From: Deltaproteobacteria bacterium
GTDB lineage: Bacteria > Desulfobacterota > DSM-4660 > Desulfatiglandales > Desulfatiglandaceae
Direction: 5' to 3'
Length of the DNA: 64,000 nt
Assembly (NCBI GenBank): GCA_019310785.1
Contig: JAFDDR010000006.1
Span: 19,411-83,410, forward strand
In this document: positions 1 to 9,357 of the stretch, in pieces
Position numbering within the stretch: position 1 is the first letter of the stretch
Layout: every line of letters starts with the position of its first letter
The notes under the pieces: model-generated
The model's input: the letters and a program-made list of their open reading frames with translations, nothing else
The model's database searches: none
Told to the model about the DNA's origin: nothing
Translations under genes and position numbers: made by a program

Positions 1-1335
1 ATTATCCTGCTAACGGATGGAAAGGATGAGAAGGCCGGTGGTAAATGCAGCTCATGCAGTTCCAATGACGTGATTGACGCCGCAACCACAAAGGCGATTC
101 GCGTACCAATCTACACCATCGGTGTAGGCCCACAGGTTGATGCCCGTGAATTGGGCCGCATGGCCAGCCTTACCGGGGGCCGGAGCCTGTTGGCTTCCTC
201 TTTGGACGAGTTGCCGGGATTTTACCAGACCATCGCAAATCAATTAAAGAACCAGTACCTGATCAAATACATGACCCGGACCCCGAGCGGAGAGCACAGT
301 CTGGTGGTGAAGGCCCTGCACGAAGACACCAAGGCCCAGGATGAAAAGAGGTTCTGGTCCCCGCCGTTGCCGGTCATGCGTGCGCCGACCATCAAAATTG
401 TCGGGCCGAGGTCTGCCGATCAGGTACGTGGAACTGTCACGGTCAGGGTCAGTATCGATCCTGTAGATACAGTGGTTAAGGTCAGATATTATGTGGATGC
501 CGCCCTGAAGGAGGAACGCATAAAAGCCCCTTTTGATACGTTCAAGTGGAATACTGCCGGGCTCTCCGGTGGTCTCCACGTCCTGCGGATAGAGGCTGTG
601 GACGTGAACGGGAAGGTCGGGACTGCCGAGATAACCGCAAAAGTGAAGGCGCCCCCGGCTCTAAAGCCAGGACCGGTCCCTATTGCCGAAGAAACAAAAG
701 GAATAAGGCCCATTATGATCTGGGGCGCTGCATTGATTTTGTTGTTGGCGCTGATTGCCTGTGGGGCCTTGTGGTGGTTTCGTCTGCGACAGAAGGAAGG
801 AATTAAGGCGTCTACTCCAACGGCAGCACAAGAGCATCCATTTGAGATGCCGGAAAGACTCGATGGAGACGAAACTCAATTCATGCCGGACTTCGGGGTA
901 ACTGGAGAGGCCATGGTCAGAGGGGAAAATGGACCTACTCCTTTGGCCACGCTTAAGGTAGTCAAGAGCATGAACCTTGATCCCGGTAAAGTATTTGAGG
1001 TAAATATCGGCACAACAACGATCGGACGAACAAGCGCGAATGATATCTTTATCCCGGACAAACCCGTATCCAGAAAGCACGCGGAGATAACCTTTGACGA
1101 CGGTACTTTTTATATCCGTGATCTCGGCAGCAAGAACGGTACCCAGGTGGATGGCGAAGCTTTATCGTCAGAGCCGGAAGGTCTGAGCAATGGCGCAAAT
1201 ATCCACTTGAGCTCCAAAACGATCCTTGAGTTTAATGTTGTTGTCATTGAAGAAGAGGTTGGTGAAGACGAAATAACAAAAATTTCCAAAGAAGAGATCG
1301 GGGAGGACGATGCAACCAGGGTGTATGATGATTAA
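1..1335 (+). CDS. VWA-FHA membrane protein (5' truncated)
   Basis: The reading frame is open from base 1, so the gene begins upstream; the tracked start at 70 is only an internal GTG. Visible domains are the end of a von Willebrand A fold (LLTDGKD strand, then IYTIGVG), an Ig-like segment around window residues 120-215, one membrane helix (IMIWGAALILLLALIAC) and a C-terminal FHA domain with the GRTSANDI, SRKHAEI and SKNGT motifs. The tail is strongly acidic with two similar TKIS/TRVY-type threonine repeats. FHA domains bind phosphothreonine, and VWA plus FHA in one membrane protein suggests a signalling or secretion-associated scaffold. The VWA side should face the periplasm and FHA the cytoplasm. 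The ligand is unknown. The gene ends 7 bases from the convergent RCK gene, leaving no room for a separate terminator. Confidence 0.9.
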   Translation: MILLTDGKDEKAGGKCSSCSSNDVIDAATTKAIRVPIYTIGVGPQVDARELGRMASLTGGRSLLASSLDELPGFYQTIANQLKNQYLIKYMTRTPSGEHSLVVKALHEDTKAQDEKRFWSPPLPVMRAPTIKIVGPRSADQVRGTVTVRVSIDPVDTVVKVRYYVDAALKEERIKAPFDTFKWNTAGLSGGLHVLRIEAVDVNGKVGTAEITAKVKAPPALKPGPVPIAEETKGIRPIMIWGAALILLLALIACGALWWFRLRQKEGIKASTPTAAQEHPFEMPERLDGDETQFMPDFGVTGEAMVRGENGPTPLATLKVVKSMNLDPGKVFEVNIGTTTIGRTSANDIFIPDKPVSRKHAEITFDDGTFYIRDLGSKNGTQVDGEALSSEPEGLSNGANIHLSSKTILEFNVVVIEEEVGEDEITKISKEEIGEDDATRVYDD

Positions 1336-1342
1336 GCCGGTT

Positions 1343-2107
1343 TCAGCATGCCTCAGCCTGTTTTGTCACTTCACTAATCTGATCCCTGGATCCCAATACA
1401 ACGATAGTATCGGCGTGCTCGATCTGCGCACTGCCGGGAGGATTGTAGGTATAGAACGGGTCACCCCGTTTTCTGATGGCAATAATCAGGATCCCGTATT
1501 TCTTTGGCAGGGATAGTTCCTTTAAAGAGAGCCCACAAAAAGGTGATTCCTTTGACATAACAATCTCAGCCATCTCCGACCTATTATTTTTGTGGCTCAT
1601 CATTTCATCTAAAAATTCGGTTACATGTGGTCGGACCATTTCCGAGACAAGACGCAGTCCGCCGATAAGGTTGGGGGAAACCACCGAATTTGCGCCGCCC
1701 TTGAAAAGTTTTTTGCCAATATTTAACACATCCGCCGTGCGGGCAACTATCCTTACTCGTGGATTGAGTTGACGTGCTGCCATGGTTATATACAGGTTAT
1801 CCTTTTCGCTCGACAGAACCGGAAAAATTCCATATGCATCCCTTATAAACGCCTCTTCCAGGACATCATCATCCGTTGCATCCCCGACAAAGCATTTTAT
1901 TTTAGGCCATTTGGTCCTTGTTCTTTCTATTGCTTCTTCAGAGCTGTCAATAACAAGATATTCACGATAACCCACACCCTCGACATCATTTTCTTTTTCA
2001 GAGGGCTTTTCCCGATAAGATTCGAGTAGTTCGATAATTTGCGTGGCCGTTGCCCCCAGGCCGCAGATTATAATGTGATCCTTTAGTTTTTTGGTCTTTT
2101 TGAGCAA
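1343..2107 (-). CDS. RCK (TrkA-N/TrkA-C) potassium channel regulatory protein
   Basis: A soluble regulator of potassium flux with no membrane helix. A Rossmann RCK-N domain starts at residue ~10 (IIICGLGATA, where the third Gly of GxGxxG is Ala) and a TrkA-C domain lies near residues 165-254. A charged insertion (about residues 30-48) lengthens the first beta-alpha unit. The start is TTG: an in-frame TAG lies 6 bases upstream, so no longer start is possible, and GAGG sits 7 bases before the TTG. It lies 47 bases downstream of the channel gene on the same strand, so the two are probably co-transcribed. The protein may supply extra RCK subunits to the gating ring, as separate RCK domains do in MthK-like channels. 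Confidence 0.85.
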   Translation of the reverse strand: MLKKTKKLKDHIIICGLGATATQIIELLESYREKPSEKENDVEGVGYREYLVIDSSEEAIERTRTKWPKIKCFVGDATDDDVLEEAFIRDAYGIFPVLSSEKDNLYITMAARQLNPRVRIVARTADVLNIGKKLFKGGANSVVSPNLIGGLRLVSEMVRPHVTEFLDEMMSHKNNRSEMAEIVMSKESPFCGLSLKELSLPKKYGILIIAIRKRGDPFYTYNPPGSAQIEHADTIVVLGSRDQISEVTKQAEAC

Positions 2108-2154
2108 TTGCTAACCTCGTATAAAGTCGCTCTGCGCCTTTTTACCCCTCATTT

Positions 2155-3207
2155 TCACTGTGCGATTTTTCGCAGGGTGAAAACCTTGTCCATAGGCCCC
2201 ATACCAATGAGAACATCGCCTGCTTCGATTTTTTGCCCTGCGTCCGGGTTCTGGATGAATTCGCCAATGCCTCCTTTTCTCACAGCCACAATAAGAAGTC
2301 CGGTTTTTTCCGGTATTCGTGCCTCCCTTAGCGTTGTTCCTGAAAATACAGAGCCAGGCGAAATAGTTACTTCTTCAATACGCATGACGGCACGGTCATC
2401 TTTAAGCATACGGTCTAAGAACGTAGTCACCGACGGCCGGAACATTTCGGAGATCATTCTCCGGCTGCTGATGCGCTCGGGTGAGATCACACAGTCCGCG
2501 CCCGCACTTCTTATCTTGGGGGCCATCTTTTTGAAATGCTCCACCTTTGCCCCTATTCTGAACCGCTTAGCGTTCTCCTTTCTATATTGGCTCAGGGACA
2601 TGACTACAAACAGGTTATCCTTTTCATCGGGAAGGGCCGCCATAATACCTGCCGCATGTTTAAGTCCGGCCTGTTCCATAATCTCATCCTGGGTGGAATC
2701 GCCCTGTATGTACAAGAGATCGCCAAATTCCGTCAGAACCTCCCTGATCCGTTCTTCCGATCTTTCAATGACCACAAAGGGCCGTACCGTTGCCTTCAGT
2801 TCCTGCATCATATAGACGCCGGCCCGGCCAGCTCCACAGATAATATAATGGTAGCGCAGGGTCGAGATGAGTTTTTGCATTCTTTTCCGGCGTCTCTCAC
2901 TGATCATGTCACCGGAAACCACGTATTCGGTTATGACACCCATAACATAGAGGAGGGAGCCTATACCAAACAGAATAAGCAGAATAGCAAATAATTCAAC
3001 AAGATAGAGGTTACCCCCTTCAGATATATTATTGTGGGGGGTTAGATCGCCGTACCCGACGGTTGTCAAGGTAATGACAGTAAGGTAAAGGGAGTCAATA
3101 AAAGAGAGATGATCAAGGAGGATGTAAAATCCGACAGTACCGATTGAAAAAATAAGAACAATAAGGATGAGTGCTTTGCCTATTCTTCTGCGTATCAGAA
3201 TATCCAT
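2155..3207 (-). CDS. Two-TM potassium channel with RCK domain
   Basis: Inner-membrane potassium channel of the MthK/Kch-like architecture. It has TM1 at about residues 10-32, a pore loop with the canonical filter TTVGYGD near residues 48-54, TM2 at about 70-95, an RCK-N Rossmann domain from ~120 (ICGAGRAG, intact GxGxxG) and a TrkA-C ligand-binding domain in the last 90 residues. Length (350 aa) is normal for a single-RCK channel. Tetramerisation with a gating ring formed by its own RCK domain, or by the next gene product, is expected from the family. The start is ATG at 3207 and the region upstream is divergent from fmdB. Confidence 0.93.
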   Translation of the reverse strand: MDILIRRRIGKALILIVLIFSIGTVGFYILLDHLSFIDSLYLTVITLTTVGYGDLTPHNNISEGGNLYLVELFAILLILFGIGSLLYVMGVITEYVVSGDMISERRRKRMQKLISTLRYHYIICGAGRAGVYMMQELKATVRPFVVIERSEERIREVLTEFGDLLYIQGDSTQDEIMEQAGLKHAAGIMAALPDEKDNLFVVMSLSQYRKENAKRFRIGAKVEHFKKMAPKIRSAGADCVISPERISSRRMISEMFRPSVTTFLDRMLKDDRAVMRIEEVTISPGSVFSGTTLREARIPEKTGLLIVAVRKGGIGEFIQNPDAGQKIEAGDVLIGMGPMDKVFTLRKIAQ

Positions 3208-3476
3208 TCCAGTGCTGTCCGGGATAAAATTATTCTTATTTGATGAGGTGTGCGCTCAAGGTCATTAACCCTTGAACCTGCATTATTTTTAGTGATTATA
3301 GTACGATAAGGATACAAAAACATCAACAGTTTTCTCTATATGCCCTAAATCGATATTTTTTATTGCAATTTTTTCTCCAGGTCTTATTTTATAAAATGGT
3401 GTTGCAGTTTTTTGAAGAAAGTCGTAACCTTTTGTTAAACGGTGTTTCTTTAGTATTTACGGAATGGAGAATCAAA

Positions 3477-3695
3477 ATGCCCATTTATGAGTTAAAGTGC
3501 AAAAAATGCGGGAATGTTTTTGAGTTCCTGTGTTTTCACAGTAGTGATGAAGCTACCGCCACATGCCCATCATGCGGAGGAAGCAAAACCGAAAAGCTCT
3601 TATCCACTTTTTCATCTGCCTCGTCCGGTTCGAGCAAAGGATTCGGGAGCGGCCTGGCTTCAGCGTCCTGCTCGCCATCAGGAGGGTTTTCCTGA
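3477..3695 (+). CDS. FmdB-family zinc ribbon protein
   Basis: A 72-residue protein beginning MPIYELKC. The ATG at 3477 is preferred over the tracked upstream start because GGAGA lies just before it and homologues begin at this methionine. Two CxxC pairs (CKKCG and CPSCG) form the FmdB/CxxC_CxxC zinc ribbon, and the C-terminus is a flexible Ser/Gly-rich tail. The family was named for a regulator of formamidase and amidase genes, but most members have no proven role. Nothing in the neighbourhood assigns one here. A microprotein gene follows 126 bases downstream. Confidence 0.88.
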   Translation: MPIYELKCKKCGNVFEFLCFHSSDEATATCPSCGGSKTEKLLSTFSSASSGSSKGFGSGLASASCSPSGGFS

Positions 3696-3821
3696 GCCGG
3701 TTAAACTTGCAGCCGTGCGCTGCACCGTGTATTTTTTCACAAAAAAAGGGAATTTAAGTGGGAACAATAGAGTTCTAAATTAATGATAAAAGAAGAAAAA
3801 AGAAAGGAAAAGGAGGGGTCC

Positions 3822-3908
3822 ATGAGCATATGGGTTTTTGTTGTGATTATTGCAGTCTGGTTCCTTTTGCAGACATACATACTGCCTAAATTTGGAATTT
3901 CCACATGA
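3822..3908 (+). CDS. 28-residue single-helix membrane microprotein
   Basis: Too short for the ORF track. The ATG is preceded by a perfect AGGAGG with 5-base spacing, the strongest ribosome site nearby. The product starts MSIWVFVVIIAVW, forms one hydrophobic helix and ends with a short polar tail containing PKFGIST. The ribosome site, the helix and the Pro-Lys-x-Gly tail argue for a real gene. I do not know a characterised family and give no function. It may be co-transcribed with the zinc ribbon gene upstream. Confidence 0.6.
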   Translation: MSIWVFVVIIAVWFLLQTYILPKFGIST

Positions 3909-4075
3909 CTGAGAAACAATTGCCAGTTAGGCAATGCAAATGAACATATAAAAGAGCCTTATAACAAATCCGATATTTCAATACGTTAGCTATATTATAT
4001 TAGATATAACTTTAAGATTCTGCCAACCCCGTCACCCGCAATTCGATTGCTCGGTAATTTCCTTGTTTCGTATTT

Positions 4076-5728
4076 TCATCCCTCTGCCCTTCGCTCCTCT
4101 TCGCTCCGGATTTCCCGCCTCAGGAGTTTCCCTACTTTGGACTTGGGTAGCATGTCCCTGAATTCTATATACTGGGGGATTTTATAAGCGACAAGTTTTT
4201 CCCTGCACCACTTGATCAGATCATAGCCCGTAATACCCTTTACATCCTCCTTAAGGACCACAAATGCCTTGATTCGCTCCCCCACCCTGGGATCGGGAAT
4301 GCCCACCACGCAACTACCAATAACGGCAGGATGCTCTTGAAGGACAGACTCTATCTCGGATGACGATATCCTGTATCCTTTATGTTTGATTGTATCTACT
4401 GTGCGGTCAACAAAATAAAGGTGCCCTGCCTCATCCATGGATATGATATCTGCTGTTCGATAATATCGAAGTCCGTCCATCTCCACAAAGGCGGCCTCGG
4501 TCTCTTCAGGCTTGTTCCAGTACTCCCTGACCATTCGTTCCGAGTGGACAAGAAGTTCACCGGGCATATTCAGGGGAAGTGGTTCAAGGGTTTCGGAATC
4601 AACAATCTTGATCTTTTTGCTCGGAACGGTCTTCCCTATGCTTTTCAGGGGGTTATCTTCATCTATCGGACACATTGAAACACCGCCGCATGTCTCGGTG
4701 GCCCCATAACCCTGGTAGATGGGTTTATTGAATTTTTTTCGCCACCGCTGGTTGATCTCCACGGGCAGGACATCCCCGCCATTAAAACAGTATTCGAGCG
4801 AACTCAAATCATAAAGGTCGATCCGGTCGTGTTCGAGGATCATCCTGTAGAGCGTGGGAACCCCTATGAGGGTTTTAGCCTTATAGCGCTGGACAGAATC
4901 AAAAATGGCGTCCAGGTTAACCTTTGGCATAAGAATAATGCTCCCTCCCACTAAGAGGACACTCAAGGCAGTGGTCTGGCCCAGAATGTGAAAGAGTGGT
5001 GAAGAGCCGATCACAACATTATCAGAGGGGGGGAAAAGAGGTTCACATATGGTGATCTGCTCTAATGCCGATTCTAAGTAAAGGCCGTGGGAAATGGGAA
5101 CGCCTTTTGGAAATTTTGTTGTACCTCCGGTATAAAGGATTTCCGCTGTATCGGTTTCTTCCTTTTTTAATATGGGGAGGTGAGAATTGTGATTGCCGGA
5201 ATTTAACATTTTTTTGAATGAAAGGGTGTTGTCCTCCTTCGCAACCTTACCCTTTGGTACCCTGTCAAAGGCCCAGCCAAAAAGGCGTTTCCACCACGGC
5301 AGTATATCGGTAAGCCTCGTGACAATGGCCTTTTTGAAACCTGTTTCGGGAAATACCTGTTTTACATATCCATAGTTCGTATCAGAACAGACGATATATT
5401 TAGCCTCGCTGTCGTTTGCAATATACTGTAGATCATGTGCCGTGTAGATTGGCGTTATGGGAACAGCAACGGCACCCGCTCTCTGAATACCTAACCAGGC
5501 GATTACCCACTGAACACTGTTGGGGACATATATGACAATCCTGTCCCCACACTCAACCCCCTGGGCACTTAAAGAGAAGGCGAAGCGTTCTGCAAGTTTT
5601 ACGACCCTGTTGTAACTGAAGCGGGTGCCCAAATAGATAATTGCGGTTTTGCTGCCATGTTTTTCTGCGGCAGAATCAAAGGCATTGTAGATGTTATCTA
5701 AAGCGTCTTTATCGGTCATATCTTCCAT
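4076..5728 (-). CDS. AMP-forming acyl-CoA synthetase (acyl-CoA ligase)
   Basis: Adenylate-forming ligase that activates a carboxylic acid to its CoA thioester with ATP. The P-loop-like A3 motif LYTGGTTKFPKG, the A5 motif YGATETCGG and the C-terminal catalytic lysine region (LPKSKVGKLLRREI) are all intact. The length of 550 aa is normal for medium or long-chain fatty acid and aromatic acid ligases; the substrate cannot be read from sequence. It is the last gene after livKHMGF on the same strand, 157 bases behind livF. This suggests activation of the acid imported by that transporter, or of an acid fed to the acyl-CoA pathway. Met1 or Met4 could be the start. Confidence 0.9.
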   Translation of the reverse strand: MEDMTDKDALDNIYNAFDSAAEKHGSKTAIIYLGTRFSYNRVVKLAERFAFSLSAQGVECGDRIVIYVPNSVQWVIAWLGIQRAGAVAVPITPIYTAHDLQYIANDSEAKYIVCSDTNYGYVKQVFPETGFKKAIVTRLTDILPWWKRLFGWAFDRVPKGKVAKEDNTLSFKKMLNSGNHNSHLPILKKEETDTAEILYTGGTTKFPKGVPISHGLYLESALEQITICEPLFPPSDNVVIGSSPLFHILGQTTALSVLLVGGSIILMPKVNLDAIFDSVQRYKAKTLIGVPTLYRMILEHDRIDLYDLSSLEYCFNGGDVLPVEINQRWRKKFNKPIYQGYGATETCGGVSMCPIDEDNPLKSIGKTVPSKKIKIVDSETLEPLPLNMPGELLVHSERMVREYWNKPEETEAAFVEMDGLRYYRTADIISMDEAGHLYFVDRTVDTIKHKGYRISSSEIESVLQEHPAVIGSCVVGIPDPRVGERIKAFVVLKEDVKGITGYDLIKWCREKLVAYKIPQYIEFRDMLPKSKVGKLLRREIRSEEERRAEG

Positions 5729-5885
5729 GGATTATTAAAAGAGAGTTTGTTGTAATATGGTACATTATCTTTAGTGATTTTCTGATGGTGTTGCTGAAAG
5801 AAACTTGAAGCTGGAAACTCAGTAACCCAATAAAAGGTGAAAATCCCTTCGAGTTTCAAGTATCGAGTTTCAAGTTTCACTTACA

Positions 5886-6638
5886 TTAAACCCCAAAATA
5901 GGCCGCCTTTACCTCCGGGTTATCCATCAGTTCGGAGCCGGTGCCTGCTAATGTCAACATCCCGTTTTCAATAATATATCCGTAATCTATCATAGGTAAT
6001 ACGGGCCTGGCGAATTGCTCGCTCAAAAGGACCGTAATACCTGAATCATTCCTGAGACCCTTTATGGCTTCAACCAACAAAGTCTGCATCATTGGACTGA
6101 GGCCCAAGAGGGGTTCATCTAACAAAAGCAGTTTTGGCATTACAACCAGGGCCATGCCGACAGACAGCATTTGCTGTTCGCCACCGCTGAGGAAACCCGC
6201 CTTTCTGGATTTCAAATTAACCAGGGCCGGGAAGAGTTCAAAGACAGACTCAATCATCTCCTTCACCTGAGCGTTCTTCCTCAAGTAGCCGGCCATTTTC
6301 AGGTTTTCAAAAACAGTGCTTTCCGGGAAAATCGGATGCCGCTCCCGGCACAGTACGATACCTTTTTTTACTCTCTCGTGTGGCTGGGTATCAATGATAT
6401 TTTCCCCTTTGAAGATAATATCGCCATATACGGTAATCCGTTCTCCCCCTCTCCTCTTTTCCTTGATACGCATGTCGATAATGAGACCGGAAAGTGTGTT
6501 CATGAGTGTGGTTTTACCGGCGCTGTTGGATCCTATGATACCTACAATCCGACCTTCCTGAACATCCATACTGAAATCGTTCAGGGCTAAGGCGTTTTCA
6601 AAAAAGACCATTAGATTTTTAACCGAAAGCATAATCAT
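5886..6638 (-). CDS. livF: Branched-chain amino acid-type ABC transporter ATPase LivF
   Basis: Second ATPase subunit of a Liv-type (HAAT) importer. The Walker A is GSNSAGKTT, the signature LSGGEQQML and the Walker B LLLLDEPLLGLSP, so all catalytic motifs are intact. At 250 aa it is slightly longer than typical LivF because of a basic insertion after the first strands (KEKRRGGERI). It starts 2 bases after livG ends, so the genes are translationally coupled. Substrates of this transporter family include branched-chain amino acids, amides, urea and aromatic or short-chain acids; the one here is not evident. Confidence 0.93.
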   Translation of the reverse strand: MIMLSVKNLMVFFENALALNDFSMDVQEGRIVGIIGSNSAGKTTLMNTLSGLIIDMRIKEKRRGGERITVYGDIIFKGENIIDTQPHERVKKGIVLCRERHPIFPESTVFENLKMAGYLRKNAQVKEMIESVFELFPALVNLKSRKAGFLSGGEQQMLSVGMALVVMPKLLLLDEPLLGLSPMMQTLLVEAIKGLRNDSGITVLLSEQFARPVLPMIDYGYIIENGMLTLAGTGSELMDNPEVKAAYFGV

Positions 6639-6640
6639 CC

Positions 6641-7399
6641 TTATTCTGTTTCGCTCCCTAAGTATGCCTTTTTGACCTGCTCACTTTCCATAACCTCAGT
6701 TCCTGCTCCTTCTGCTATCTTCTGGCCGTAATTCAGGACCATGATCCGGTCGGCAATACGAAACAGTTCCTTGAGGCGGTGTTCGATCATTATAATGGTC
6801 TTTCCCTGGAACCTGAGTTTTTCAATAATGGGCACAATACTTGCGACTTCTGCCAGGCTAAGGCCTGAAAAAAGTTCATCTAAAATGACGAGTTCGGGAC
6901 GCAGGGCCATGCTTTTGGCCAATTCAAGCCTTTTAAGATAACCCTGAGGAAGGGCATCGGCTTTTTTATAGGCGACATGTGAATCTCGCTCAAACCCCAC
7001 CTCTTCCAACAGGTCGAGGGCCACTGCATCCCGGTCTCCATATTTTCCACCCGCTAATTTTTTTACCCTCGGGGAATAAAGCGGAATAATCATATTCTTG
7101 AAGGCAGGGAGTTGGTAAAAAGGCCTGACCATCTGAAATGTCCGTGCAATACCGAGGCTTACTATCTTATAAGGCGCTAATCCCGTAATTTTTTTACCCT
7201 TGAATTCTATTCTTCCCGAATTAGGCTTTACAAACCCGGTAATAAGGTTAACCAGGGTGGTTTTCCCTGAACCATTGGGTCCGATAATACCTAAGAGTTC
7301 GCCTTCTTTAAGCTCAAAGCTGACATTTGAGACGGCCATAACACCGCCAAATGATTTGGTCAGATTCGAAACCTTGAGTAATGAGGATGACTGATTCAT
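6641..7399 (-). CDS. livG: Branched-chain amino acid-type ABC transporter ATPase LivG
   Basis: First ATPase of the Liv-type importer. Walker A GPNGSGKTT is intact, but the signature reads LPQGYLKRLEL instead of an LSGGQ/LAYGQQ form, and the Walker B ends DEL rather than DEP (LVILDELFSGL). The catalytic Glu is kept, so the protein probably still hydrolyses ATP when paired with LivF, perhaps asymmetrically. The C-terminal LivG extension (EGAGTEVMESEQVKKAYLG) is present. The gene overlaps livM by 4 bases and runs into livF after 2 bases. Confidence 0.92.
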   Translation of the reverse strand: MNQSSSLLKVSNLTKSFGGVMAVSNVSFELKEGELLGIIGPNGSGKTTLVNLITGFVKPNSGRIEFKGKKITGLAPYKIVSLGIARTFQMVRPFYQLPAFKNMIIPLYSPRVKKLAGGKYGDRDAVALDLLEEVGFERDSHVAYKKADALPQGYLKRLELAKSMALRPELVILDELFSGLSLAEVASIVPIIEKLRFQGKTIIMIEHRLKELFRIADRIMVLNYGQKIAEGAGTEVMESEQVKKAYLGSETE

Positions 7400-8397
7400 T
7401 CTACCTCAACCCATCTTTCAAATTGATGATACTTTCTCTGGATATAGTGGAAAATACCTTCAGGCAGCATAACCACAAAAATAACCAGAAAAAGCCCGTA
7501 GAACACGATTCTGAGTGCGCCTAAGGCCCGAAGGAGTTCTGATAAAGGGACCAGGATGAAAGCACCTAACAATGGTCCTGCAAAGGTTCCCGTGCCGCCC
7601 ACTACTGCTGCCGCTATGGGCATAATGGCATAGTCAAGGGCAAATCCGGGCATGCCGGCAAACATATCCACGTGGGTCCCGAATGCCCCTGCAAAAGAAC
7701 CGACAGCGGCCGCTAAGAAAAGGACCTGAGTCTTATACCAGTATATATTGATCCCCGCGTTCATCACTGAGCGGTCATTGTCATTAATACCTTTGATGAT
7801 CAACCCATAGTCTGAATCCATAATTCTTCGAAAACCGAACAACGAGGCCAGGACCGCCAGTTGGATCACATAAAGGGCGGTCAATTGGTTTGGAAAAGGG
7901 GTAAGGCCGGTAAGGCCCTCTGTACCCCCCAATATACGAGTCGCCTCCACAAGTCTTGAAAACATAAGGGGAAGGACCAGGGTCACCATGGCAAAATAGA
8001 TTCCCCTCAGCCTCAGCACCGGAAGAAGCGCAACCGTACCCAGGATGCCTCCCCCGATCGTGGCAACCGGTATGGTAAACAGGGGAGACCAGCCCCAATA
8101 ATAGTTCAGCACACCTGCAACATATGACCCGATTCCAAAAAACAGGGATTGCCCCAATGAGACAAGTCCTGCTGATATGAGCATGTCCCAGCTAATGGCT
8201 AAGAGGGCATAGATGGCCGTAGAAATAATGATTTCCTGCCAGTAGGGGCTGAACAGGGGAGTAACGCATAACAGGAACAGCACAGGGACTGCCCTTGGCG
8301 CCAGGAGATAAAGCATTTCACGGTAGGAAGACAGGGCAAAAATATCTTTTGAGCGGGCGTTAATTCCCCTGTCAATTCTTTCTTTGCGCTTTTTCAT
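7396..8397 (-). CDS. livM: Liv-type ABC transporter permease LivM
   Basis: Integral membrane permease of the importer with about 9-10 hydrophobic helices over 333 aa. It carries the family landmarks SLGQSLFFGIGSYVAG near residue 95, GGTEGLTGL near 160 and AAAVVGGTGTFAGPLLGA near 265. The N-terminus is basic and cytoplasmic (KKRKERIDRG). It overlaps livG by 4 bases and follows livH after 46 bases. With LivH it forms the heterodimeric translocation path. Confidence 0.93.
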   Translation of the reverse strand: MKKRKERIDRGINARSKDIFALSSYREMLYLLAPRAVPVLFLLCVTPLFSPYWQEIIISTAIYALLAISWDMLISAGLVSLGQSLFFGIGSYVAGVLNYYWGWSPLFTIPVATIGGGILGTVALLPVLRLRGIYFAMVTLVLPLMFSRLVEATRILGGTEGLTGLTPFPNQLTALYVIQLAVLASLFGFRRIMDSDYGLIIKGINDNDRSVMNAGINIYWYKTQVLFLAAAVGSFAGAFGTHVDMFAGMPGFALDYAIMPIAAAVVGGTGTFAGPLLGAFILVPLSELLRALGALRIVFYGLFLVIFVVMLPEGIFHYIQRKYHQFERWVEVE

Positions 8398-8443
8398 AAT
8401 CCTAACAATCTGCGGTCATCTGCGTCCAATAAATGAAAACTCC

Positions 8444-9316
8444 TTAAATTCTTTCTTCAAGTTCCTTTTGATGACTGAACAGCCCCGAGGGCTTGATGAC
8501 CAGCACTATGGCAATGGCAATGAGACTTACCAGCATCATCCAGTGCGGTTCAAGATAATTAGCCGTAAAGGTCTGTGCAAAACCAATCAAGACACTGGCA
8601 ACCAGGATCCCCACCGTACTGCCAAGGCCTCCCACGATGCAGACTGCTAAGGCATTTATTAATACCTCGTAACCCCCTTCTACGGCAATCGTACCCAATG
8701 GCAGTATCACAATGGCTGCTACCGCGGCAAGCCCGGCCCCAAAGGCCATGCTCAAGGCTCCGATTCGATCGGAGTCAATGCCAAAGGTGAGCGCCGTCCT
8801 TTCGTCCTGGGCAATTGAGCGAAAGGCCAATCCGGTTTTTGTGTGATGGGTAAACAGATAAAGAAACAGGGTTAACCCCACTGCAATCAGGGCGATGAAT
8901 ATCCGCTGAAGGTCCACATATACATCTCCAATGGCAATGCTGCCGTCATAAAAAACAGGGAGTGTATACCGAAAACCAACAAAATCGAAATATCTGAACA
9001 GCTCCATAATAGCTAATCCGAGTCCGAAAGTTGCCATGACTTCGGATATGGCAAGTCCTTTTATCCTCAAAATGATCAGGTAATAGGTCAGCAGACCGAG
9101 AACCGCGGACAAAAGAATAGAGATAAGTACACAAAGCACATAAGGAAGGCCGAGGCTGTTCAGAAAGATCCATGTCATGAAACCTGAAAAGACATAGACG
9201 GACCCATAGGCAAAATTGGCCACCCCGCTTATACCAAATGTCAGGTTAAAGCCTAAGGCAACAAGGGCCAGGATAGAACTGTTTATAAAGCCGTAAATGA
9301 GTGTTCCAAGAAGCAT
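8444..9316 (-). CDS. livH: Liv-type ABC transporter permease LivH
   Basis: Second permease, 290 aa. It has the typical LivH start (INSSILALVALGFNLTFGI), the FAYGSVYVFSGFM segment and the conserved late motif VCIVGGLGSTVGILVAS. About eight hydrophobic helices are visible. It lies between livK and livM on the minus strand, but 274 bases separate it from livK and that gap holds a strong hairpin and a dispersed repeat. This may lower the transcription of the membrane genes relative to the binding protein. Confidence 0.93.
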   Translation of the reverse strand: MLLGTLIYGFINSSILALVALGFNLTFGISGVANFAYGSVYVFSGFMTWIFLNSLGLPYVLCVLISILLSAVLGLLTYYLIILRIKGLAISEVMATFGLGLAIMELFRYFDFVGFRYTLPVFYDGSIAIGDVYVDLQRIFIALIAVGLTLFLYLFTHHTKTGLAFRSIAQDERTALTFGIDSDRIGALSMAFGAGLAAVAAIVILPLGTIAVEGGYEVLINALAVCIVGGLGSTVGILVASVLIGFAQTFTANYLEPHWMMLVSLIAIAIVLVIKPSGLFSHQKELEERI

Positions 9317-9357
9317 GGAAAATGCCTGTACACTTGTTATTAATGGATTGGTTTTCC

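Noticed and set aside
2108-2815. 235-aa ORF antisense to the potassium channel gene
   Set aside because: Serine/arginine-rich shadow of a strongly supported gene; no ribosome site and no domain.
5809-5880. GAGTTTCAAGTATCGAGTTTCAAG words between livF and the ligase gene
   Set aside because: Short low-complexity repeat; no consistent spacing, so neither a CRISPR nor an operator is supported.
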